64,000 bases of DNA from the NCBI RefSeq assembly GCF_002127325.2, contig NC_035446.2, positions 154,930,629 to 154,994,628 of the forward strand, written 5' to 3'. The DNA is from Helianthus annuus (taxonomy: Eukaryota; Streptophyta; Magnoliopsida; Asterales; Asteraceae). The notes beneath the pieces are model-generated. The model did no database searches. It saw nothing but the letters and a program-made list of their open reading frames with translations, and was not told the origin of the DNA. The translations under genes and the position numbers were made by a program. Numbering within the stretch: the first letter of the stretch is position 1; each line of letters opens with the position of its first letter. Below are positions 21,346-32,842 of this stretch, piece after piece.

Positions 21346-22135
21346 GTGATATCTCATATTTTTTTGTGTATTGAATGTGTAAAGTTGTTGATGTACACTT
21401 GTGAATTATGCAACATACTAATTGCTGAGTTTTTTATGTTATTATAGGAGACGTCGTAAACGAGGAAAGTGGAGATGGAAGGTCGATAAGGATGATTCAC
21501 GTATGAGGTCGATAAGGATGATTCACGTATGTTTGTTTGCTTGGTCGATAAGGATGATTCAGCATACAACGCGGCGAATAGTTGTAAAAGACTATGTCTT
21601 TTTTTATTTTTCCGATTATGTTGCGTTTATTGTTTTCACGAAACTTGAACTTGTAATTGTATGTTTTTTTTTGGTTTGGCAAACATTATGGAAATTGTTA
21701 TTTGCTTAATATAAAATAGGTTTACAAGTTTTGTTTATATGTATGTATTATGTAGCTAATTACACATATGTACCATGCTGAGTACACATGTGTACTGTTC
21801 AATTCATATCAAAGTACACATGTGTATACCGTTGAAATATGAAGGTTACGTGAATCTTAAAAATCATAATCCGAATTCTGGTGGTGAAATCTAAAAAATA
21901 AAAATGAAATAAAAGATAATGTGGATAATGAATTTAAAATAGGAAAGATGTAACTTAATTCAATTATTAAAATAATGATTTAAATCTAATTTTTTATATA
22001 ATTACAATCATACCCTTAACAACTAAAAAGGAAATCAATGGTCCAGATTAGTTCACGCAGTGATTAGGTTCACGCTGGAACCCTACCCTATATAGGATTA
22101 TATATATATATATATTATATATATATATATAATAG

Positions 22136-23450
22136 ATAATATCAAAAGGAAGGTGCTAGGAAGGTGTAAGAGGATAGATATATGTGGGTAGGAAGCTTCC
22201 TAGAAAATGTATAGCTAGCTTCCTAGAAAAGCTATAGGAAACTTCCTAGAAGTTTCATACTTCTTACCTATAAATAGGAAGCTTAGGAATTCATTTCCTT
22301 GTTCATTTCTTCTATTCTTCTCTCTATACGTTAGTGTTCTAACCAATAATCACCGATGCGATGTTCTGTCCGATCGATTCAGGAACCATCTAATAAATGC
22401 CAAAGTGCTGTACTTTGTGAATTTCGGTAAACGGAATCCAAAGTGCTATACTTTGTGAATTTTGTTAAGGTTCGAATCTCGTGACTACCGTTAAGGTTTG
22501 ATTTGGGTTTTACACAAATACGTATTCCATTCTGTTAATCTATATGTTTAACTACCAGAATACTCCCAACTACACACTTACAATCAAACAAGCTGTTAAA
22601 TCATCAGAAGATTCAGAACAATAAAGTATACGCTTAATTATCAGAAGGAATAGAATCAAGAAGCTTGCTAAATCATGCTTATACTGTGAGTCATTCTCTT
22701 TTTATCAAATTATTTCCAAAACCCTATTTTCAAAGTTATAATTACAGGGATTAAGTCTTTGTAATCACCAAGTTACAGCCGGTATGTGGGGTTTTGTATA
22801 CATTACTTGATAACCGTCACCATTGGACAACGGGTTAGCCAAGGGGTGATATGACCATAGTCACAGACACCATTGGACAACGAGATAGCCAATAGGTGGT
22901 CGAGTGACAAATACCGTGGGTAGACGGTTGATAGATATAAACATTGTAATCGCTCTTAATACTGTAACTTATAACACTGTTTTCTAGTTATACTTTGCAG
23001 TGATTAAGTTTTTGCCAATCTTAAAGAAGCAAATATAAAAACTCTTAATGCTGTAAATTATAACAAATATATTTTTATAAAACCTGAATGAACTCACTTA
23101 GTATTTCCTGCTGACAAAACCTTTTTAAAACGCGTTTCAGGTAGATTGGAGTAAGAGTTGGATACGGCACCCAAAAAGGCTTACAGAAGTGGCTTGATTT
23201 GTCAATTAAATTAAATTAAGGAAAATTGTTTTATGTAATCGGGTTATCCCATATTAAAGCTAACTTTCCAAACATCATTTTGTCCCATCTATTTAATAAA
23301 TAAAATCCGGTGTTTTCTAAACTCTGATATTTTTCCTAACTCACGGTCCTGATGAAATTTCCGCTGCACTACTTTTCAAAATAACCACCGGTACCACTTG
23401 GCTGCTCGCGGCTCCCGATTCCGTCCAGGGTGGGGTCGGGGGTCGTGACA
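22136..23450 (+). repeat. Gypsy LTR (family C), 5' end missing
   Basis: It ends GGGTCGTGACA at 23450 directly before a primer site. TATA box CTATAAATAG at 22268-22277. Upstream of it is a cluster of TAGGAAGCTTCCTA words (perfect palindrome at 22189-22202, partial copies at about 22215, 22240 and 22273). The LTR start was lost at the (TA)n tract on its left. The 3' third is homologous to 18486-19081. Confidence 0.8.
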
Positions 23451-23454
23451 GAAG

Positions 23455-23470
23455 GTGGTATCAGAGCCAC
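23455..23470 (+). promoter_or_regulatory. Primer-binding site of element C
   Basis: GGTGGTATCAGAGCCA lies a few bases after the LTR end at 23450. It indicates that 23471 onward was originally the internal region of a plus-strand Gypsy element. Confidence 0.85.
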
Positions 23471-25180
23471 TGATTTAAGCCAATAGGTGTTGTGATAATA
23501 ATATCTAAGCTTAAATAAAAGAGTTAGGAAATTGCTATTAACTGGTAGCACACATGATAGCATTTAGACTTGAACTTAAGAAAAGATGCCTTAGTATAAG
23601 CTTTGAGATAAGCTAAATACTTGTGCAAATAAAGGGTGATGGGTATGGGTATGCCGTAAGAATGATAATTAGAACATTGCAAGGTACGATAAATAAGCAA
23701 TAACACTTAATTGCTGCTAATTCTTGTTTATTGATACTACTTGGTCTAGAATAAGATATGTTAGGGGAATACAAATTTCCTTGATTCTGGATGAAAGCCT
23801 TAATAAAAGAGGCACTTTTAAAATCTTGAAAATATACTATTTATGGGAAACATAATAATTACCTCTCCGGCGAGAACCGGGTAAGAAGGAGTATAATATG
23901 CCAAACAAGTGACAAATTTCCCTAAATAGTACCATGATCTGATATTTGACTTGTTTTTAGAAATATGTATCTGTTAAATACATTAACCTTATAAAAGGTA
24001 TGTATATTACAGCATGTGAAATATATGATTATATAGATATGTATATCTATAAGAAATTCCAAAAACCATAACGATTGATAATTAAGAATAAAACACAAGC
24101 ATATGTGTCAATAATAATTCTAAATTTCTTTATCAGAAATCTCTTGCATATATCTATAATTCCGATATCAAACATTATTTCGTTTGATCATCTGTCTCGT
24201 AACTCGTGCGACAAAATAAACGATGGAAACCCTTTAAGTTGGGACACCATCAAAAGTATAAAAATTTCCAATGCATTACCATAGACTATTAACACAAGTA
24301 AGAAGCATGTAAAATTGTGCTAGTGCACAAGAAAACACATGAAAACGTAAATTATACGTCCACAGACGTTGAAGTATATCACACACGACTTTCAAGGCAA
24401 GACCTTTGAAAAATATAATTGGGCACGACGACACCAATGCGAATCCCGTCAGTAGAAAAGCTACTAATAAAAAAAAGCAGCATTTTGCCACATGATCCTA
24501 CAAATGACATGAAGCTTGCTGAGGTACGATAGAACAAGATTTCACAACAATCGGCGCATAGTCTAATCCAATTCTTGACACTGGAAAAGAAGTCACATAC
24601 CTTTACAATCCCCTATTTCATTCGACATTCCTTGGTAATGTCATTTAAACAACGGTTATCACACAAAATCCCAGATAAAATTCTTAAATTTCTTTTGTTA
24701 AAATTCTGACCTCTGTAAATAGACTTTTGCATTGCTACTTCCCCTTAATGGTCATCATACCATGAGGATTTCTTTCATAGTAGCGAATATTGATCTGCTT
24801 CATTTCTTGGTAAATCCACACATTACACATGCACTATTGTTGCGCATGTGATTCATTTGATTTATGAAGACCACTGGAGGGCTTCATTCTAATTTGTTGT
24901 TTTATCAAAACTCAAATATCGTTTCGCTATACTTGATCTTTGCATTGTAAACCGCGTTTCTTGCAAAACAATAACTCTTTGATATCGAGTCAAGGAATTT
25001 CTTGAAAAACTCAATTTTCTTTGGCATACATGGTTTTCATTGTGACCATGTCAGAACTTTCTTATTAATACATGAACTCATTTTGTTTAAACCAAGTTCA
25101 ACTGTTTGAACTTGCTCGCAATACATATTCAATTCAAGGTCCCTATCATATTCAAAATAGTACCAACAAGCACTTCATTT
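23471..25180 (+). other. Decayed internal sequence after LTR C, nothing recognisable
   Basis: About 1.7 kb of AT-rich sequence following the primer site. No frame shows gag, protease, RT or integrase motifs on either strand. A minus frame at 24276-24491 is hydrophobic but has no relatives I can name. The stretch looks like heavily mutated retroelement leader or an unrelated insertion. Confidence 0.5.
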
Positions 25181-25184
25181 GTTT

Positions 25185-26118
25185 TGAACCATAACAGGCT
25201 TGTTTGGTCCTCGACTTCATTAAATTGTTTCTTTGATCACGATCACCTTGTGGTGACGTTTTCCCAAATTTGAAGCTTGCGTTAATCTCGTTTGCATACA
25301 TCATATACGAATTTAATTATTTATTTATTTATTTATTTATATTGAATCCGCTTTGTTGGTTTATCCTATAAAAACAATCTTAACACAATCGTGTGCTAAG
25401 AGAATGATACACAAATTTTTGTCATATTTCAGTGTATCTCTTAATGGTTCTTACAACATCAATCAAGCCTTTCGTGATATTATTGCTTTATCATCTTCAA
25501 TCGAAAAAACATTATTCAATTGTTTCAATTTCAATTGAAAATCCTACTAGATTTTTTGAAACAAACATTCGGATTTACTTCGTTGAATTTTCATTTGGTT
25601 TCAAGCATGGTGAACTCATTCAGTCACCGCTATTATTATTTCGATCACTACGACACCTTGTAGTGGCGTTTTCATTTTCTTGAAACTTGAGCTAATCTCA
25701 TTTTAATCCCTGATGTACGGATTTATTTATTTAATTTCTGTTGGTTCATTATCTTAAAACAGTCTTAATACAATTATGTGTTAAGATAAGAGTACACAAA
25801 TTCGTATTATATTCCGTGTACCTCAAAAGATTCTTTCATCATTGGTAAAAAAAAATTCTATAATTTTCATTTGGTCTATTCATCATCAATTGAAAAACCT
25901 ATAATATTTATTTGAAATTTTCTTCATTATAACTTTCAGTTGATTATGGAAACGGTGAATTTGTTCGATCATCGTAATTATTAAGCTATTTCAATCTTTA
26001 CGACACCTTGCGGCGTCGGTATGAACTTGTAGCTTGTGCTAATTACTATCAGTCGTTTCATGCGGAACTATTTATGCTTTTCATTTGACACAACATTCAA
26101 ATAGTCTTAATGCAATTA
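25185..26118 (+). repeat. Three degenerate tandem units of about 340-430 bp
   Basis: Each unit has a block reading CGATCAC then ACACCTTG(T/C)(A/G)G(T/C)G(G/T)CG (about 25236, 25643, 25999). About 90 bp later come AGCTTG/AGCTAAT words, and about 120 bp after that CTTAA(T/C)(A/G)CAATTA (about 25379, 25762, 26107). The third unit ends exactly at the Helitron-like CTAG at 26119. Non-coding. Confidence 0.65.
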
Positions 26119-26152
26119 CTAGTGGGAAGGCCCGCGCGTTGCAGCGGGTGTC
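26119..26152 (-). mobile_element. Helitron-like 3' end (minus strand)
   Basis: On the minus strand the sequence reads CCCGC-tgcaa-CGCGCGGG, then about eight bases, then CTAG (26122-26119), followed by host T. A short GC hairpin just before CTRR and insertion between A and T is the Helitron 3' signature. No matching 5' TC end was identified; the body would extend to the right. Confidence 0.65.
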
Positions 26153-27703
26153 CAGACTTATCAGATTTAATTATAATCCCTGTGTTTCGTGGCAGGCTTT
26201 TGACTGGTATCGTTTCGATATACACGCATTTGATATAACAATCAACACCGGTTTTACATGGATCAAAACCATAAAAAAACAAACATTGGTACCTATGTTT
26301 CAGACGGTATCAATTCGGGTCATCAGGGTAATTAAAGTTGATAACCAAAGTTACTATTATTCGTGGTTACTACTAACATCACCGGTTAATACTAAGAGAA
26401 TAATTTCCAGTGATTATTAGTTCCTGCTTCCTACTATGAACTTTTGTCCCTTGGGCCCTGTGCGTTTTCCCTTTGAACCCACGCCAAGCACGCACCCCAC
26501 ACGGACCACACCTTTTATTATACTAAAATGAAATTAATTAAACTAAAATCACCAACACTTTTAAGCATGCATATTTGAATCAATAATAACATGTCCATTT
26601 AAATTGACTTGACTGTATATAAGCATATATAATACAAAAAACTTGATGCGTATATAAATAGTTCAACTACTGGATATGAACATCATCTTTAGGGTTGGGG
26701 TTAGGAAAATCTCTATATAATTGATAGTGGGTGCCCGCGCGATGCAGCGGGAGCACAACACTTAGATTGGTGATTTTAGGGGTTGCACATTGCATTGTGA
26801 TTCGTTTCGGTTTAGCTTTGAGCTTTAACCATAACGAAAACCAAATTAATTATAAAACATGAGATTCTAACCTAGTGAGTCATTTATAGTCTTAGGAAGC
26901 CAATGTGAGTCATTGATGCCGGTTTCGATGATTGCCGATGATCCTCGCTCGGTGTTACACAACAGAAAAAATAAACATCGGATATCAATATTTGAAAAGA
27001 ATGTTTAATTGAGCCTATTAAATTTTGTAAAGTTAATATATATTCTTGACAGTTATTAATTGTGAAGGAAACAAATGGGTACAATGGTGAAGAAAGAAGA
27101 AATTACTTTAAGTTAGTTATTTTATGTTGGTTTTATTCCTTTTTAAATATTTATTTTGTAGAGCTATACATAAATATCACTTTTATAATTTTAGGCTTTT
27201 GGAATCCATACATAAATACAATTAGATCTTGTCTAACTGACCATGTGAATCTACATTTATCTTTGTGTTCAAAAAGATAATAGTTTAATAACAAAATATA
27301 CTTTTGATAATAAACCTTAATTACATAAAATGGGTCGGTGGATACTACCATCCAAATCCATTGCCAAAGTCCAAAATGTAAAATTCCAAAAGACACTAAA
27401 CCAAAAGTTCATAATTGTTTCGAAATGGACCCGCGGTGGTTGTTCCGTTGAGCCATAGTTGCAGTGGTGGCTGAACACTGACCAGGTGAAAGGCGAGAAT
27501 CGAGACAAAGAAATGCAACGAATGTCCCGAACAGAAGAAACAAACCTTACGATTACATGTTCACATCATGTGGTTCTTGGGGGCTTCACATAGAAAGATG
27601 GACAGAGAGTAGTGAAGGAGATCAATTCTAAAGAAATATGGGGTGAGGTTCATGGATTTCAAATTTGTATAACAATTACAGAGATATGGCTATATATATA
27701 AAT
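26153..27703 (+). other. Non-coding stretch with a second Helitron-like GC motif
   Basis: It is probably the remains of one or two non-autonomous Helitrons. At 26723-26750 a motif nearly the same as the one at 26119 occurs (CCCGCGCGATGCAGCGGG), but the terminal tetranucleotide on the minus strand is CTAT, not CTAG, so it may be a mutated end. Short open frames here show no known domain. Confidence 0.5.
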
Positions 27704-28069
27704 ATATAGGGGATCGCTAAAATGAAAACCACCTCTAGTTGTAAAAACCATGAGAACCACTTTATAGCCCTTAGATCAACTAGATGGATGGATGTGATTA
27801 AAAGTAGTTAATATTAATATTAAAAGTTTTTTGTCTTATTATGTCTTTAATATTATAATACAAAAGGGTATTTAAGTAAAATAACTCTATTTTGTCTTTT
27901 TATATATATTAATTTTAAATTACCTTTTTTTTCCTATTCATTAATTACTTTTTATTACTTTTATTTTTTAAACACAATTTCTTTATTAAAAACATTTTTA
28001 AATTTAAATTTTTTTTAAAAGATTTTTATACTTTTTACAATTTAAGTTTTACGTTAAACTTTTTACGTT

Positions 28070-28990
28070 TTTTTGACGCGCCGTTTTTTAACGCGCCGTT
28101 TTTTTACGCGCCGTTTTTCAAGCGTAACGCGCCGTTTTAACGCTGTTTTTTAACGCCGTTTTTTACGCGCCGTTTTTACGCGCCGTTTTTTTAAGGCGTC
28201 GTTTTTCTCAATCGGCGTTTTTTAACACGCCGTTTCTAACGCGCCGTTTTTTAACGCCGTTTTTTAACGCGCCGTTCTCAATCGGCGTTTTTAACGCGCC
28301 GTTTTTTTAACGCGCCATTTTTAACGCGCCGTTTTTTAACGCTCCGTTCTCAATCGGCGTTTTTAACGCGCCGATTTTTTAACGCGCCGTTTTTTAACGC
28401 GCCGTTCTCAATCGGCGTTTTTAACGCGCCGTTTTTTTAACGCGCCGTTTTTTCACGCCGTTTGTTAACGCGCCGTTCTCAATCGGCGTTTTTAATGCGC
28501 CGTTTTTAACGCACCGATTTTTTAACGCGCCGTTTTTTAACGCCGTTTTTTAACGCGCCGTTTTTTAACGCCGTTTTTTACGCGCCGTTTTTCACGCGAC
28601 GTTTTTCACGCGCCGTTTTTTACGCGCCGTTTTTCACGCGCCGTTTTTTAAAGCCGTCGTTTTTCTCAATCGGCGTTTTTTTAACGCGCCGTTTTTTAAC
28701 GCCGTTTTTTACGCGCCGTTTTTTTAAGTCGTCGTTTTTCTCAGTCGGCGTTTTTTTAACGCGCGGTTTTTTACACGTTTTTTACGCGCCGTTTTTTCCA
28801 CGTTTTTTAACGCGCAAATTTTTTTACACGCCGTTTTTTCCGAAGTTTTTTAACGCGCCGTTTTTTTACGCGTTTTTACGCGCCGTTTTTTCAAGCGTCG
28901 TTTTTTAAAACGCGCCGTTTCTACACGTTTTTTAATGCGTCGTTTTTTTACATGCCGTTTTAAACGCGCTGTTTTTTTCACTTTTTTTAA
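28070..28990 (+). repeat. ACGCGCCGTTTTTT array with CTCAATCGGCG spacers
   Basis: About 0.9 kb built from a roughly 14-16-bp unit (TTTTTTAACGCGCCG) with small length changes. At intervals the variant TTCTCAATCGGCG appears (about 28205, 28271, 28349, 28407, 28476, 28666, 28738), making a higher-order pattern. The plus strand is extremely T-rich between CpG-rich words. No coding sense. Confidence 0.9.
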
Positions 28991-30010
28991 CGCGCCCCTT
29001 TTTGTACACTTTTTACGTTTTGCGTTAAAAATTTAAACTTTTTACGTTTTACGTAAAAGTTTTTACGTTTTACGTTTTACGTAAAAGTTTTTACGTTTTA
29101 CGTAAAACTTTTTACGTTTTACGAAAAACTTTTTACGTTTTACGTAAAACTTTTTACGTTTTACGTAAATTTTTTACATTTTACATTAAAATTTTAAACT
29201 TTTTACGTTTTACGTAAAAGTTTTTACGTTTTACGTTAAAATTTTCACGTTTTACGTTAAACTTTTTACGTTTTACGTTTTACGTAAAACTTTTTACGTT
29301 TTACGAAAAACTTACGAAAAAGTTTACGTAAAACTTACGTAAAAAATTTACGAAAAACTTACGAAAAACTTTTTACGTTTTACGTTTTACGTAAAACTTA
29401 CGAAAAAATTTACGTAACACTTTTTACGCTTCACGTTTTTACGATAAAAAGTTTACGTTTTACGTTAACAATTTACGGTTTAATTTTTTTTTACAAAAAC
29501 GTTTTTAAGCAAAACCGAACGCAACAGAAAATCGCCGTTTTTTTACGTTAATTTTTTTACGTTTTAACGCGCCGTTTTTTTTACGTTTTACGTTAAATTT
29601 TTTACGTTTTAACGCGCCGTTTTTTTACGTTTTACGTCAAAAAGTTTACGTTTTACGATAAAAAAGTTTACGTTTTAACGCGCCGGTTTTGTTACGTTTT
29701 ACGCGCCGGTTTTTTACGTTAACGTTTTTTTACGATTTACGTGCCGGTTTTTTACCTCAACATTTTTAACGTTTTTATGTTTTACGCGCCGGTTTTTTAT
29801 GTTTTATTTGTTTACGTTTTATGTTTTACTTTTTACGTTTTACGTTTTTACATAACACTTTTTACGTTTTATGTTTTACGATTTACGTAAAACTTTTTAC
29901 GTAAAACTTTTTACTGTTGCGTAAACCTTTTAACGTTTTACGTAAAACTTTTTACATTTTACGTTTAACGTTTTTACGTTAAAAAGTTTACATTTTACGT
30001 TAAAAAGTTT
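28991..30010 (+). repeat. TTTTACGTAAAA palindromic array
   Basis: Continuous with the preceding array but made of TTTTTACGTTTTACG and the perfect palindrome TTTTACGTAAAA, some dozens of ACG words in all. Towards 29570-29800 ACGCGCCG(G/T)TTTTT units reappear, so the two arrays share an origin. Confidence 0.88.
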
Positions 30011-30554
30011 ACGGTATAACTTTTGTTTTTACAAATCACTGCCAACTCAACCCACTCTAAGGTTCGAATCTAGAACACCGCAGTAAACAAACAACTAAAT
30101 GCAATCAATTATCAAGATCAAAACAAACCACCAAAACAAATCAGCGGAGGAAAGCGGGGACAATCAGAAAAATCAAACGCAAAAATCAAATTCATCTGCC
30201 AACCTCAAGTCGCCGGGCATCATCGGTGAAAAAGTCACCTCCGCCTCCGTCGGAACCACTAACCTAGTTTTAATATGTATTATAATTATAATCATAACGA
30301 GGTTTATATTATAAAAAAATGGTTTTAATTGTTGTTTTTATTCGTTCTCATGCTTTTTCATGATATTTAACGTTTCATTTGTTTGGAAAGGACCAGATAG
30401 AATTCAGCATTAAATTGTTTGAAACATATCAATTCCAATTAATTTACACCCTCTATAACTAAAACAGGCTACCACTTTCCTTGAGTTTGAGTTTAGGTTT
30501 AAGCTCAGCTCTAGCTCATTCGAAACCTATTCATCGGCAACCTTGTGTTCACCA

Positions 30555-31420
30555 CTAAGCAGCGCTTTGCGATCCGGTCACCCGTGCCAACATCACAAAA
30601 TTCATTCCACCAAGAACGTTGTTCGCCAGTCTCAACCCGAACACGGAGCTCTTAAACAACAACCGCCGCAACCCCTTCGCCAACAAAAACTCGATCCCAT
30701 TCAGGCTTTGGTGCCTTAAATTAGCACTTAAACCCATAGGAATCGCCCATGTGACCGCATTCAATACAGTAGGTGGAGCCTTGTTAGGTGACTCGAACCC
30801 GGGGTCCATTTTCTTCCTTATTTTGATCATCCCATTGGACAACGCGGTCCCAACTAAACCAGCAGCAAACCCCACTGCTGCAAACAATATTCCTTTGTAC
30901 ACAAATGTCCCTAGCCGGTTCACCGCACTATATGCACCGGGCTCAAACATGTGGCTTGTTTGGCGAATTGGCGAATATGAAAGGGAGGGTTGTTGATCCA
31001 TATGACATGGTGGGTGCTAATAGATACAAAAGGGTAAAATTCAAAATTGATCCTACGACTAGTGTCGAAAACACGAAATCAGGCTCGTTTAGACCGAAAT
31101 TTGGACTCGTTGCCATGTCACCAAACACGGTTGCACTCACACCCACAACTTCCTCCATTAACACCTTGAATGCAAATTGGGGATCAGCAGCAACCCTTGA
31201 TCTCCAACCACTAAGTAAAGCCCCAAATGGCCCCAAACTGTCTACCGATGAATTGTCGTCGAATTTCCCCCCTTTGTCCGGGCAACTATCACCACCATTA
31301 CCTCCCCCTCCGCCACAGCTTCCATTGCCAACACCAGCACTACCACCTCCACCACCGGTACAGGGAATCGGTTGTCGAATAGATAGTATATCAATTGGCT
31401 TAAATCATAGAGGCAAAGCG
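30555..31420 (-). pseudogene. Captured fragment of a RETICULATA-RELATED (DUF3411) gene
   Basis: Minus-strand translation gives, in order, a Gly-rich and Ser-rich N-terminal segment (from about 31350), then motifs WRSRVAADPQF, DMATSPNFGLNE and FSTLVVGSILNF, then after a one-base frame change near 30970, FEPGAY, GTFVYKG, AVGFAAGLVGTALSNG and MDPGFESPNKAPPT, ending NNVLGGMNFV and a stop at 30555. This is the DUF3411 core of the plant RETICULATA-RELATED family (closest in memory to RER4), plastid envelope proteins linked to leaf development. Several hydrophobic segments agree with a membrane protein. The frameshift, lack of introns and position inside a MITE-like element indicate a dead captured copy. 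Confidence 0.82.
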
Positions 31421-32135
31421 GTAAAACCGACAAGGTTTTTGCAGGTAAGGGTTGGTTACTGAAGGCCAGGAATACGCGAATGGCAAAGGTTGTTTCCGGA
31501 GAGAGGGGAGTGATGAAGGTGAGCAACAGAAGCCATAGCTTGTTCCTAGTAGAAATAGTCCGAACATGAAGCCAAAAACAAAAACTAAAATGCAGAAGCA
31601 GATCATACAAAAACAAACATAAGAGGGTTTGTTTGTGGAAAACATTTTCTGTATCCTAAAACCAGGCTCAATTCCCAAACCGGTTCCGGTAAAGTGTAGT
31701 AAAACAGGTAAAGGGTTGTGCTTCGTCGGAAAACCCCCTCGATCTTGTCAACTAACCGTCGCTCACCATCGTCATCTTCTCAGGCGGGTCGCCGGAAAAT
31801 CCCCTCGATCGCCGTCGTCCACCTACCTCTGCCGTCTCTCTCTGTCTCTCTACTGTCCTCGTTGAGCGTTTCATGGGGTGTTTGTTGTGGTTTCATGGGG
31901 TGTTTGTTGTGGTCTGGATCTTTGAATGGAACTTTGAATATAGAAAAAGGAAGAGATGAGAGATGAGAGATGAGAGAGGAGATTTAAAAAGTCAGGTGAT
32001 TTAAATGGAGAGAGAGAGCAGAGATCTGACATTTGGTGTAAATGACTAAAATACCCTTTAAGTTGGCATAATCTGATTGGGGGAGAGTAGTTCTCATGGT
32101 TCTTACAACTGGGAGTGGTTTTCATTTTAGCGGCT

Positions 32136-32141
<6 letters not shown>

Positions 32142-32203
<62 letters not shown>
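32142..32203 (+). repeat. (TA)n microsatellite
   Basis: About 31 TA units between two MITE-like elements. Confidence 0.95.
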
Positions 32204-32207
<4 letters not shown>

Positions 32208-32746
32208 GAGGGTTCAAATGAAAAGAATTTTTTTGTAAGAAGAAAAAAGAAGAAGTTTCAATCAATAAGAATGCTTTATTTTACTTCATTTAATATTTGT
32301 GTTTAATTTTAATGTAAGGGTATATTGGTAAACTTACATAAATCATTAATTTGTATTCTTCCCCTTTAATAACTAGCTAAATTAAATTTGTAACTCCTTT
32401 TCAAAATATATACTTTTTCCAAATTAAAAAAAACAACTTAATTTAAAGTGTAGAATAAACTACTAGTTGTGTATGATAAATTATGAGTTGTGTAGGATAT
32501 ATTTTGAGGTGTGTAGGATAAATTTCGACTGTGTAAGATAAAATTCTATAATGTGTAGGGTATATGTAAGAAAATTTTGATATGTGTAGGTTTTGTAGAT
32601 TATATGTAGGATAATTAATGATTAGTTGACTAATTAATTAAAGAGAGAAAAATTAATGATATGAGTTATAAATGAAATAGCATTTTACTAATATGCCCTC
32701 TCTTCTTTTTTCTTCTCACATTAAATTTCTTCTCAAATGAACCTTC

Positions 32747-32751
<5 letters not shown>
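32204..32751 (+). mobile_element. MITE of about 550 bp in (TA)n
   Basis: The terminal inverted repeats are about 50 bp and imperfect: left AGTGGAGGGTTCAAATGA, then TAAGAAGAAAAAAGAAG. The right end gives the reverse (CTTCTTTTTTCTTCTCA, then TCAAATGAACCTTCCCC). AT-rich interior with repeated TGTGTAGGATA-like words (32470-32610). No coding capacity. It is flanked by (TA)n on both sides. Confidence 0.8.

Positions 32752-32834
<83 letters not shown>
32752..32834 (+). repeat. (TA)n microsatellite
   Basis: About 41 TA units between the 550-bp MITE and the foldback element. Confidence 0.95.

Positions 32835-32842
<8 letters not shown>

Larger units (their letters stand above)
20045..22092 (+). mobile_element. 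MITE-like element carrying host gene exons (Pack-type)
   Basis: The imperfect terminal inverted repeats are about 65 bp: the left end reads AGGATTAGGTTC, then AGCGTGAAC and GCGTGAACTAATCT. The right end carries the same words in reverse (AGATTAGTTCACGC, GTTCACGCT, CCCTACCCTATATA). Both ends abut (TA)n tracts, as in Micron-type elements. The 2-kb interior carries two exons of an ACT-domain gene plus a second GC-rich captured piece (about 20400-20650, unidentified) and minisatellites. No transposase. Confidence 0.7.
27704..32141 (+). mobile_element. 4.4-kb MITE-like element with captured RETICULATA-RELATED gene fragment
   Basis: The terminal inverted repeats are about 75 bp and imperfect. The left end reads ATAGGGGATCGCTAAAATG, then AAAACCA and CATGAGAACCA. 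The right end gives the reverse: TCTCATGGTTCTTACAACT, then TTTTCATTTTAGCGG and CTCCCTATATA. Both ends abut (TA)n tracts. The interior holds two long low-complexity arrays (28070-30010) and a host gene piece (30555-31420). No transposase is present, so it would have been moved in trans. Confidence 0.7.

Noticed and set aside
21422..21709. 95-codon frame after the ACR exons as a continuing ACR exon
   Set aside because: It begins with a splice-like TTATAG, but its residues come from a 26-bp minisatellite and do not match the ACT domain continuation.
24276..24491. Hydrophobic minus-strand frame of 71 codons
   Set aside because: It resembles a signal or membrane segment by chance composition; no start context, relatives or neighbours support a gene.
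25185..26118. CRISPR-like or satellite array
   Set aside because: The units are long, degenerate and few, without constant short repeats and unique spacers; this is a plant nuclear sequence.
30619..31462. Long plus-strand frames opposite the RETICULATA-RELATED fragment
   Set aside because: They are antisense shadows of the minus-strand DUF3411 coding sequence and show no domain of their own.
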